Below are positions 1 to 4,832 of a DNA stretch of 5,361 bases, one piece after another. The notes under the pieces are model-generated. The model worked only from the letters and a program-made list of their open reading frames with translations, searched no databases and was not told the DNA's origin. The first letter of the stretch is position 1. The number at the start of each line of letters is the position of its first letter. The position numbers and the translations under genes were made by a program. This DNA comes from Methanosarcina sp. (GTDB lineage: Archaea; Halobacteriota; Methanosarcinia; Methanosarcinales; Methanosarcinaceae): the NCBI GenBank assembly GCA_017883485.1, contig JADGNM010000200.1, forward strand, positions 1-5,361, written 5' to 3'.

Positions 1-39
1 AATATCAGTAAACTTTGATTTTGGTCCCCGTTTCCCCAT
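1..39 (-). CDS. Putative transposase, N-terminal 13 codons only (runs off left edge)
   Basis: Reading the minus strand from an ATG at 39-37 gives MGKRGPKSKFTDI with no stop before the window ends. The G-(K/R)-RGPKPKF-type opening is, from memory, typical of zinc-ribbon/IS1-like transposases that are common in Methanosarcina, where it is followed by a CPN..C zinc-finger segment. Only 13 codons are visible, so this rests on a short motif. On the minus strand a TATA-like stretch (61-70) lies about 27 bases upstream of the ATG, which would give a leaderless or nearly leaderless mRNA. If correct, the insertion-sequence end should lie somewhere between 40 and a few hundred; I could not identify a terminal inverted repeat. 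A chance ORF is the alternative. Confidence 0.4.
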   Translation of the reverse strand, partial: MGKRGPKSKFTDI

Positions 40-173
40 GTACGAATATATATTAGACATATTATATAACATCAATCGAATACAAATTGACGACCAAAGA
101 ATTGGGGGAATCTAATATCTTCTGGTGACGTCCTTAAAAGTTACTTAAACCTTTACAGTATTACATTTTCACA

Positions 174-317
174 TCAGAAAATCATCTTATAGACGTGGAT
201 ACATAAAAATACAATAATAAAACCAAATGGGGAATCGATAGCAAGCGTGTTGACTTCTATGAGCCACGAGTCAGGACTTCTTAAGCCTGAGGTGTCACAC
301 TCATACAGGTCTGATTT
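174..317 (-). other. Minus-strand 47-codon open stretch, possible gene remnant or dispersed repeat
   Basis: Between a TGA at 320-318 and a TGA at 176-174 the minus strand is open for 47 codons. The translation has a protein-like composition, with a segment SPDSWLIEVNTLAIDSPFGF followed by a hydrophobic stretch (IIVFLCI). There is no ATG near the start; the only methionine is four residues from the end, so this is not a complete gene as it stands. I have a vague, unverified recollection of similar strings as short spurious ORFs in Methanosarcina intergenic repeats. It overlaps the stem-loop at 258-305, so an RNA or repeat element read by chance as protein is an equally good explanation. Confidence 0.2.
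258..305. repeat. Imperfect inverted repeat / stem-loop
   Basis: Outer arms TATGAG (258-263) and CTCATA (300-305) pair perfectly. Inside, CAC (265-267) can pair with GTG (292-294), TCAGG (271-275) with CCTGA (286-290), and CTT (277-279) with AAG (283-285), leaving a three-base loop and one bulged A (276). About 17 of 24 possible pairs form. It could be a structured RNA, a terminator-like hairpin or a transposon end. No long T-tract follows directly. Function unknown. Confidence 0.4.
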
Positions 318-488
318 TCAGAATTATATTGGATTATAGCTTTGCAATTTGAGATAAATATTTCAAATTCTAAAGATCTATAAGTATATGATGAGTAGTG
401 GGTCTCAGCAGGGTATTCATGTCCAGGTGGTGTGGTAATCTGGAAGGCCTTCTTTTTGGTCTACGGACGGGAATCCCTTTAAGGCATT

Positions 489-540
489 AGCGCCGCGAGC
501 AGATAATTCTTAATTTTAGCAGTACTGTGTACTCGGCGCT
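489..540. repeat. Inverted repeat enclosing a small hairpin
   Basis: AGCGCC (489-494) is complementary to GGCGCT (535-540), and GAG (497-499) can extend the stem with CTC (532-534) if GC is bulged. Within it AGTAC (521-525) and GTACT (529-533) form a second, mutually exclusive hairpin with loop TGT. It sits directly before the tandem repeat at 541-574. A structured RNA or part of a dispersed repeat is possible; no family is recognised. Confidence 0.3.
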
Positions 541-574
541 TACTTAAAGATTCGCGCGTACTTTAAAGATTCGC
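541..574. repeat. Tandem repeat of about 15-16 bases, two copies
   Basis: TACTTAAAGATTCGC (541-555) is followed after GCG by TACTTTAAAGATTCGC (559-574), identical except for one extra T. Two copies are too few for a CRISPR. It may be a local duplication, a pair of protein-binding sites, or part of a dispersed intergenic repeat. Confidence 0.55.
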
Positions 575-877
575 TTGATATGTTTAGCCTGTTATATATT
601 GTAGTAAAAAGAGGTCTTTTATAACCAGAGAGAACAGTACAGATAAAGTAAATGTCAGCAGTGGAAAAAGCCTGGCTTCAAGTAAAAACAATACATTTGA
701 TCGGAATAAACAGAAAACAATTCTCAGATTTTTCGCTATCGGAGAATGTAAAATGAATAAATGATAAGTTGAAGACTAAAGGCTTACTTTAAAACAGACA
801 GGAAGTTCCTAAATCTCAACACAATTAGGCTAAAATCGATACATGCCCTTGCTTGAAACAACAAAAAATGAACGATC

Positions 878-884
878 TATATAG
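878..884 (+). promoter_or_regulatory. Candidate archaeal TATA box of the DUF47/PPDK-like operon
   Basis: TATATAG, in the context AACGATCTATATAGAAAA, resembles the archaeal TATA element. Start of transcription about 25 bases downstream would fall near 903-908, giving a leader of roughly 12-17 bases before the ATG at 920. No other TATA element is better placed for this gene. Spacing is from general knowledge of archaeal promoters; no start site is shown by the sequence itself. Confidence 0.4.
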
Positions 885-892
885 AAAAATCT

Positions 893-907
893 GAAGCCTT
901 AGGCTTC
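893..907. promoter_or_regulatory. Perfect 7-bp palindrome between TATA box and start codon, possible operator
   Basis: GAAGCCT, one central T, then AGGCTTC forms a perfect dyad. It lies between the candidate TATA box (878-884) and the ATG at 920, over the predicted transcription start, which is a usual place for archaeal repressor operators. It could also form a very tight hairpin in the RNA. The bound protein, if any, is unknown. Confidence 0.35.
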
Positions 908-919
908 TACGGGATAAGC

Positions 920-1354
920 ATGGTTGAAAAAAAATCGATCGTCAAGGAACTTGGAGAAGAAGGGCTCCTCCTTCCAGGGCTTGTGAATTCTTCGCTCACT
1001 GCAAATGACAGGATCAAATACTACTTCACTCTCCTGCAGACTGCCAGGGAAAAGGCAGAAAATCCCCATCTGGAGTTTTCTTCCCTGAAGACCGAAAGGG
1101 AAAACGCGGAAGAGGAGGATGCGAAGCTTGATAGGGTCGTTTCCGAAGCCCTGAAAAAAGGGCCTGATACTTATTCCATTCCTTTTGCCGAAGAAATTCT
1201 CTCAAGGATATGGGAATGCATGGATGAGATGCTCAAACCTCTGTTTGTGGTCGGAAGGGCTGAAGGAAAGGAATTTGCGGCAAGGCTGGAACGGTTAAAG
1301 AGGTCCGTAACCGAACCTGAGGTAAATTTCCATCTGGAGAAACCGGGCTCCTGA
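920..1354 (+). CDS. N-terminal fragment of the disrupted DUF47-type protein (144 aa)
   Basis: This piece encodes residues 1-143 of the repaired protein plus one out-of-frame Ser before TGA. It is charged and largely helical by composition, with a recognisable-looking opening (GEEGLLLPGLVNSSLTANDR, then IKYYFTLLQTA) and a run of acidic/basic residues around 55-75. It has no signal peptide, membrane segment or metal motif. I cannot assign a family; openings of this LPxLVN..L.ANDR..YY..LLQ kind are, from memory, found in proteins encoded beside or fused to PPDK-like proteins in some bacteria, which fits the downstream gene. As an independent 144-residue protein it would lack any known domain, so I regard it as a fragment. 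Confidence 0.5.
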   Translation: MVEKKSIVKELGEEGLLLPGLVNSSLTANDRIKYYFTLLQTAREKAENPHLEFSSLKTERENAEEEDAKLDRVVSEALKKGPDTYSIPFAEEILSRIWECMDEMLKPLFVVGRAEGKEFAARLERLKRSVTEPEVNFHLEKPGS

Positions 1355-1419
1355 AGGAGGATTTCATAAGGGTCCTGACATCCGGGGACAGAGAAAAGGG
1401 CGACAGCCTCCATATTCTG

Positions 1420-2298
1420 GTGATGGATGTCCATAAGGCCCTAAACAGGATGCAGGAGGAACTTGCTCTCGAAAATGTCGACGGAGCGAAGGTTTATCTG
1501 GTAGCGGAAGAGGATAGGGAACTGATAATCGCTTTCATGTCGGGCGTAAACAGGACTTTTCCCTTAAAGTTCGAGCACCCCGGACTTGGGACAACCGCGA
1601 CCCGCACGGCAGGGAAGCTTGTAATCCAGAACGATATCGGAGAGACCGAAGCCCATGTACTTGTGGTCAATGTCAGGGAGCTTGGGGCATCAGTTACCTA
1701 TACAGATATTCATTTGCAGAGGCTGCTTTTTTTCCAGAGCCTTTTCGAGGGAACGGGGATATCCTGGGAGGACACGGTCTCAAGGGATGCCGGCGAGAAG
1801 TTTGAGGACAAACTTTACCACCTTTCAGTGGGGTGCTTCAGGGCAAAGGACAGGGAGGAGTTAAAGAGCTTGCTGGTTTTTCTGGGTTCAAGGATCGTTT
1901 TTTTGATCGACTGGAACCGCGCCAGGAAAAGTCTCCGGAATTTCATGCGTAATGCAGACTGCATAAAAGTGCTCCGCTGGGCAGCTGAAAATGAATACGG
2001 GCACAGGCCATTCCTGATACTGGGAGGAGAACAACTCATCTTCGGGGCTCTTGAACTTGCTTCCAGGGCACCTCTTCCCTACGGGGAGCAGCTCTACCGG
2101 ATAATAGGAAGGGAGAGGACAATAATGTATTTCCAGTGGGTTTTGCAGAGAGCTTCAAAAGGGCTGCTTGCCGGAGAACCCCTTCTTCTCATCCAGGACG
2201 AGATCAGAGCTGAGCTTCAAAGATACTTCCATTCCGCAGAGCAGGACCTTATGGAGATATGCTCGGAACACGCATCTTTGATCGTTGAAAATGCATGA
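1420..2298 (+). CDS. Central fragment of the disrupted DUF47-type protein (292 aa from ATG 1420)
   Basis: The frame is open from 1321, and the sequence between 1348 and 1420 (LLKEDFIRVLTSGDREKGDS then LHILV) is protein-like, so ATG 1420 is probably an internal methionine, not a true start; no ribosome site precedes it. The piece covers residues about 144-459 of the repaired protein. It begins with an alpha/beta part (KVYLVAEEDRELIIAF; HVLVVNVRELGASVTYTDIH) that looks like a small ligand-binding or partner-binding fold, then a mostly helical part (LQRLLFFQSLFEGTG; DWNRARKSLRNFM; CIKVLRWAAENEYGHRPFL). No catalytic motif is visible. It ends at TGA 2296-2298, after which the same frame continues with clearly related coding sequence. 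Confidence 0.55.
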   Translation: MMDVHKALNRMQEELALENVDGAKVYLVAEEDRELIIAFMSGVNRTFPLKFEHPGLGTTATRTAGKLVIQNDIGETEAHVLVVNVRELGASVTYTDIHLQRLLFFQSLFEGTGISWEDTVSRDAGEKFEDKLYHLSVGCFRAKDREELKSLLVFLGSRIVFLIDWNRARKSLRNFMRNADCIKVLRWAAENEYGHRPFLILGGEQLIFGALELASRAPLPYGEQLYRIIGRERTIMYFQWVLQRASKGLLAGEPLLLIQDEIRAELQRYFHSAEQDLMEICSEHASLIVENA

Positions 2299-2397
2299 GT
2301 TGTCCGCGACTCCCTTCTCTATGTCGCTTACAAAGGAGACTCGAATTTTGTCATCAGGAATTCAAAGAAGGCCAAAGGCTGGGAAAGCCAGGCTGAC

Positions 2398-2892
2398 ATG
2401 CTCGTAAACAGGATCAGGACCATTTCAAAAAGGATAGAAAATGCAGGACTCTTTATAAAACTGATTTCTCATATGGACGACGCTATTGACGCTTTTGAAG
2501 ACGCTGTTTTTTCTGCCTCCCTTATTCCGCAAGTTGGAATATCCCGAAAGATTCTGGAAAGCCTGGAAACTATGGCAGGAATAGTCCTGGAAAGCAGTCG
2601 GAACTTTCTAAAAACGATTTACGCTTACCAGTGTAGTACCCGAATATGCACACTTAATGAAATGCAGGCATTTTTCGGGGCTGCAGCACAGGTTGTCAGC
2701 CTGGAAAGGACCTGCGATGAGGCTTTCAGGGAGGCAAACAGGGTAATCTTCGAAGAAAGTACCGATTTCAAAGAAGCCATGCTTGCACGCGACATTACAG
2801 GAAAAATAGAGGAAGCTTCAAACTCCCTGATGCTCGCAGCCTTTACAATCCGGGAGCGGGCTTTTGATGTACATATCTGGGAAGGATACTGA
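2398..2892 (+). CDS. C-terminal DUF47/PhoU-like fragment (164 aa from ATG 2398)
   Basis: Open in frame from 2299, with the first ATG at 2398. It is nearly all helix. Segments such as WESQADMLVNRIR (just upstream of the ATG), ISHMDDAIDAFEDAVFSASL, LERTCDEAFREANRVIFEES and ITGKIEEASNSLMLAAF match the pattern of DUF47 proteins: E..AD...., a DD.ID..ED helix, a second E..CDE helix, and a final E.....A.... helix. DUF47 proteins are distant relatives of PhoU and are often linked to phosphate transporters. Here the partner is a PPDK-like protein instead. There is no ribosome site before ATG 2398, so translation as a separate protein is doubtful. The family call is from motif pattern only. Confidence 0.5.
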   Translation: MLVNRIRTISKRIENAGLFIKLISHMDDAIDAFEDAVFSASLIPQVGISRKILESLETMAGIVLESSRNFLKTIYAYQCSTRICTLNEMQAFFGAAAQVVSLERTCDEAFREANRVIFEESTDFKEAMLARDITGKIEEASNSLMLAAFTIRERAFDVHIWEGY

Positions 2893-2926
2893 AACCTGAG
2901 AGGAATACTAACCGCCTGAAAATACC

Positions 2927-2933
2927 GGAGGAG
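2927..2933 (+). promoter_or_regulatory. Shine-Dalgarno sequence of the PPDK-like gene
   Basis: GGAGGAG is a strong ribosome site, with about 12 bases between GGAGG and ATG 2944. A nearer ATG at 2934 is too close and its frame ends after 14 codons. A TAG at 2941-2943 lies directly before ATG 2944 in frame, so 2944 is the earliest possible ATG start; the spacing is somewhat long. Confidence 0.6.
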
Positions 2934-2943
2934 ATGAAAATAG

Positions 2944-4563
2944 ATGACGGAAGCAAGGACGGATCCAAGGATGCTTGAATTCGGGAACGGAAAGGGAGGA
3001 TATGCCCCTAAGGAAGCCTTCGGGGACAAGGCTTCGATACTTGTAGCCATGTCTTTGATGGATATCCCTGTACCCCCCGGTTTTGTCCTGAACGTCTCAG
3101 TATGTGAGGATTATTTCAAAAATTCAAGGCGGCTTCCAGAAGACGTGCCCAATCTCTTAAGACAGGGTATCTCCTTCCTCGAAAGTGCGACTGGAAAGGT
3201 TTTTGGGAGCTCTCCTCCGATGATGGTTTCAGTCAGGTCCGGGGCTGCGGTATCAATGCCGGGCTCTATGGAAACTCTCCTTAATGTCGGGCTTTCCGGG
3301 GTTACGGTAAGATCCCTCATTGCCAGGACCGGAAACCCAGGCTTTGCCTGGGACTCATACCGAAGGCTGATAGAGGGTTTTGGAAAGATAGTGTTTTCCC
3401 AGAACCCTTCCTGCTACCGGGACCTCCTGAACACCGCAATGGAGGCTGAGGGAGTTCCGGATGAAAAAGAGCTGGATTTCATGGCTCTGAGGAAACTTGC
3501 AGGGGATTATGAGCAGCTTTTCCTGGGAGAAAGCGGGAGACCTTTCCCTGACGGTGCGTACGAGCAGCTTGAGCTCGCGGTTAGGGCAGTGCTCGATTCC
3601 TGGATGAGCCCGAGGGCAAAAGAGTATCGGGAAATCCACAATATAAAAGGAGTCCGCGGCACGGCAGTTACGGTCCAGGCTATGGTTTTCGGAAATACGG
3701 GCATGAAATCAGGCGCAGGAATAGCCTTTACCCGAAATCCCTGGACAGGGGAAAAAATTCCGGTAGTCGATTTCAGGTTCGGCGCCCAGGGAGAAGATGT
3801 GGTCTCAGGCTCAAGGGCAGGGACATCAGGAATCGAGCTTAAGACCGCACTTCCTGCTGTTTACAGGGAATTTGAAGGAATCGGGGAAAAACTCGAAGCC
3901 CATTTCAGGGATATGCAGGATATCGAATTTACCATCGAAGAAGGAAAACTCTATATTCTCCAGAGCCGCGGCAGGAAACGTTCACCTCTGGCAGCCCTGA
4001 GGATCGCAGTTGACATCGAAAAAGAAGGGCTGATTTCCCCTGGCGAGGCTCTGGAAAAGCTGGAAGAAATAGACCTGAATTCAATCTCATTACAGAAAAT
4101 CAGGGCTGATAAGCCTCCCCTGGCAAAAGGCGACTCTGCTTCAACCGGGGTTGCAGTAGGGAAGATCGCGTTCAGCAGTGAGAGGGCAAAGAGCTATGCT
4201 TCTGAAGGAGGTGGAGGAGATGGAGGACAGGTAATCCTGGTCAGGGAAAACCCCTCTCCTGACGACATCTCAGGAATCCATGCCTCTGCAGGCTTCCTGA
4301 CCGCAAGCGGCGCCAGGACTGCCCATGCAGCCGTCGTAGCCCGCCAGCTGGGAAAAGTCTGCATAGTCAACTGCCAGGAGCTTAAACTTTACGCCGGAGG
4401 CAGGAAATGCAGCATAGGAGGAAAGGAGTTCCAGGAAGGAGACGTGATCAGTCTGGACGGAATAAGCGGAGAGGTCTATGAGGGAAAAGTTGAGGTCATA
4501 TCCGAAAAGCCTGTGGAACTTCTTGAGATGGTTGAAGAGTGGAAACGAGAGAAGGTTGCTTAA
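2944..4563 (+). CDS. PPDK-like protein: ATP-grasp plus phosphohistidine domain, no PEP/pyruvate barrel
   Basis: The 539-residue product matches the first two domains of pyruvate phosphate dikinase (PPDK). The ATP-grasp part (about 12-342) shows PVPPGF (43-48), VSVRSG with Arg98, SMPG (104-107), AWDSYRRLIEGFGK (135-148), the PPDK signatures FTRNPWTGE (262-270) and AQGEDVVSG (281-289), and DIEF...LQSR with Glu328, Gln340 and Arg342, equivalent to the ATP-binding residues of the bacterial enzyme. A helical linker (about 345-395) leads to the swivelling domain with TASGARTAHAAVVARQLGK; His461 is the predicted phosphorylated histidine. PPDK is normally about 870-900 residues; the C-terminal barrel that binds PEP and pyruvate is absent and not encoded in the bases that follow. 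It should therefore make a phosphohistidine from ATP (possibly with phosphate, as in PPDK) and pass it to another acceptor, as rifampicin phosphotransferase or glucan, water dikinase do. A separate barrel protein elsewhere is the alternative. Probably co-transcribed with the preceding DUF47-type gene. Confidence 0.85.
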   Translation: MTEARTDPRMLEFGNGKGGYAPKEAFGDKASILVAMSLMDIPVPPGFVLNVSVCEDYFKNSRRLPEDVPNLLRQGISFLESATGKVFGSSPPMMVSVRSGAAVSMPGSMETLLNVGLSGVTVRSLIARTGNPGFAWDSYRRLIEGFGKIVFSQNPSCYRDLLNTAMEAEGVPDEKELDFMALRKLAGDYEQLFLGESGRPFPDGAYEQLELAVRAVLDSWMSPRAKEYREIHNIKGVRGTAVTVQAMVFGNTGMKSGAGIAFTRNPWTGEKIPVVDFRFGAQGEDVVSGSRAGTSGIELKTALPAVYREFEGIGEKLEAHFRDMQDIEFTIEEGKLYILQSRGRKRSPLAALRIAVDIEKEGLISPGEALEKLEEIDLNSISLQKIRADKPPLAKGDSASTGVAVGKIAFSSERAKSYASEGGGGDGGQVILVRENPSPDDISGIHASAGFLTASGARTAHAAVVARQLGKVCIVNCQELKLYAGGRKCSIGGKEFQEGDVISLDGISGEVYEGKVEVISEKPVELLEMVEEWKREKVA

Positions 4564-4574
4564 GGGAAAGGTTT

Positions 4575-4627
4575 TGTTTCCATAGGATTAAATTTATAAG
4601 ATGTTTCCATAGGATTAAATTTATAAG
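4575..4627 (+). repeat. Perfect 26-base tandem repeat carrying a TATA-like element
   Basis: Bases 4575-4600 and 4602-4627 are identical and separated by a single A. Each copy ends in ATTAAATTTATAAG, which contains a good match to an archaeal TATA box (TTTATAA) preceded by an A-rich BRE-like stretch. The pair starts 12 bases after the stop codon of the PPDK-like gene. Confidence 0.9.
4591..4627 (+). promoter_or_regulatory. Candidate duplicated promoter (two TATA boxes 27 bases apart)
   Basis: AATTTATAAG occurs at 4591-4600 and 4618-4627. Transcription from the second box would start near 4645-4652 and from the first one about 27 bases earlier. Either would give the tRNA-Arg at 4721 a 5' leader of about 70-100 bases, longer than usual for archaeal tRNAs, so a nearer promoter (for example around 4684-4688 or 4703-4707) may serve the tRNA instead. 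Confidence 0.35.
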
Positions 4628-4644
4628 CAAATTAACACTATAAA

Positions 4645-4709
4645 CAGCCAGTTAACTGATCATTATCAGCAGGTTGAATGATCATATCTGTCGGTTAAAT
4701 GGTATAACT
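4645..4709. repeat. Three degenerate 21-22-base direct repeats upstream of tRNA-Arg
   Basis: The units begin at 4645, 4667 and about 4689. Units 1 and 2 share CAGC..GTT.A.TGATCAT (15 of 22 positions identical); unit 3 keeps GTTAAATGGTATA against GTTGAATGATCAT of unit 2. Units 1 and 2 each carry the palindrome TGATCA or its ATGATCAT extension. They may be worn duplications or regulator sites; the third unit is weak. Confidence 0.3.
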
Positions 4710-4720
4710 TATCTCATTGA

Positions 4721-4792
4721 AGGTCTGTGGTGTAGCGGATATCACTGGAGCCTCCGGAGCTCCGAACCTGGGTTCGATTCCCAGCAGACCTG
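4721..4792 (+). tRNA. tRNA-Arg, anticodon CCG
   Basis: A full cloverleaf can be drawn. The acceptor stem AGGTCTG (4721-4727) pairs with CAGACCT (4785-4791), with G4792 as discriminator. The D arm is GTG (4730-4732) with CAC (4743-4745) and loop containing AGCGGAT. The anticodon stem GGAGC (4747-4751) pairs with GCTCC (4759-4763); its loop CTCCGGA puts CCG (4754-4756) at the anticodon, reading the arginine codon CGG. The T arm is CTGGG (4768-4772), loop TTCGATT, CCCAG (4780-4784). CCA is not encoded, as in many archaeal tRNAs. There is no intron. The variable loop is short (GAAC). Confidence 0.95.
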
Positions 4793-4822
4793 TTTACTTA
4801 GACTTATTTACTTCAAACGTCT

Positions 4823-4827
4823 GAGGG
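4823..4827 (+). promoter_or_regulatory. Ribosome site deciding the start of the small membrane protein
   Basis: GAGGG lies about five bases upstream of ATG 4833 and supports that start. The longer frame upstream runs back through the tRNA to an ATG at 4674 and is not credible as coding. Confidence 0.5.
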
Positions 4828-4832
4828 TCAAA

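Larger units (their letters stand above)
40..919. other. A+T-rich intergenic region with no convincing complete gene
   Basis: This stretch of nearly 900 bases is clearly richer in A and T than the genes at 920-4563 and has no long open frame on either strand. It contains a minus-strand open stretch without a start codon (174-317), an imperfect stem-loop (258-305), a second structured segment (489-540), a short tandem repeat (541-574), a TATA-like box at 617-624 before a 34-codon ORF, and the promoter of the first operon gene at its right end. Adjacent to a putative transposase, it may hold mobile-element debris or a dispersed intergenic repeat. That is inference. Confidence 0.5.
920..2892 (+). 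pseudogene. DUF47/PhoU-like domain protein, disrupted by a frameshift and a nonsense codon
   Basis: Three pieces read as one gene. Frame 2 is open from ATG 920 to TGA 1352-1354. Frame 1 is open from 1321 through 2295, stops once at TGA 2296-2298, and continues in the same frame to TGA 2890-2892. Adding one G to the GGG at 1345-1347 joins ...NFHLEKPG to LLKEDFIRVL; reading TGA 2296 as sense joins SLIVENA to VVRDSLLYVA. The repaired protein would have 657 residues: an uncharacterised part (1 to about 460) and a helical C-terminal domain (about 461-655) that resembles DUF47, a distant PhoU relative. The start has only a weak ribosome site (GGGAT, 911-915). It is followed after 51 bases by the PPDK-like gene, so the two probably form one operon. 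The G-run suggests a sequencing error for the first lesion; CGA to TGA (Arg) is a plausible origin of the second. Two lesions favour real decay or a poor assembly. Confidence 0.75.

Noticed and set aside
541..574. CRISPR-like repeat
   Set aside because: Only two copies with a three-base spacer and no further units.
1337..1354. Programmed -1 ribosomal frameshift
   Set aside because: There is no X-XXY-YYZ slippery heptamer in the proper frame and no obvious downstream pseudoknot.
2296..2298. TGA read through as selenocysteine or another amino acid
   Set aside because: Methanosarcina recodes TAG (pyrrolysine), not TGA, and there is no archaeal reason to expect selenocysteine here; a second lesion in the same gene favours decay or error.
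2934..2936. ATG 2934 as start of the PPDK-like gene
   Set aside because: It is in another frame, sits only two bases after the ribosome site, and ends after 14 codons.
2625..3704. Minus-strand open frames opposite the DUF47 and PPDK-like genes
   Set aside because: They are antisense shadows with no recognisable domains, lying over well-supported plus-strand coding sequence.
4575..4627. CRISPR or attachment site made of the 26-base repeats
   Set aside because: Copies are one base apart, so there is no spacer, and no copy of the tRNA end is present; a tandem duplication explains it.
4674..4832. Extension of the small membrane protein upstream to ATG 4674
   Set aside because: It would translate through the tRNA-Arg gene; the ribosome site fits ATG 4833.
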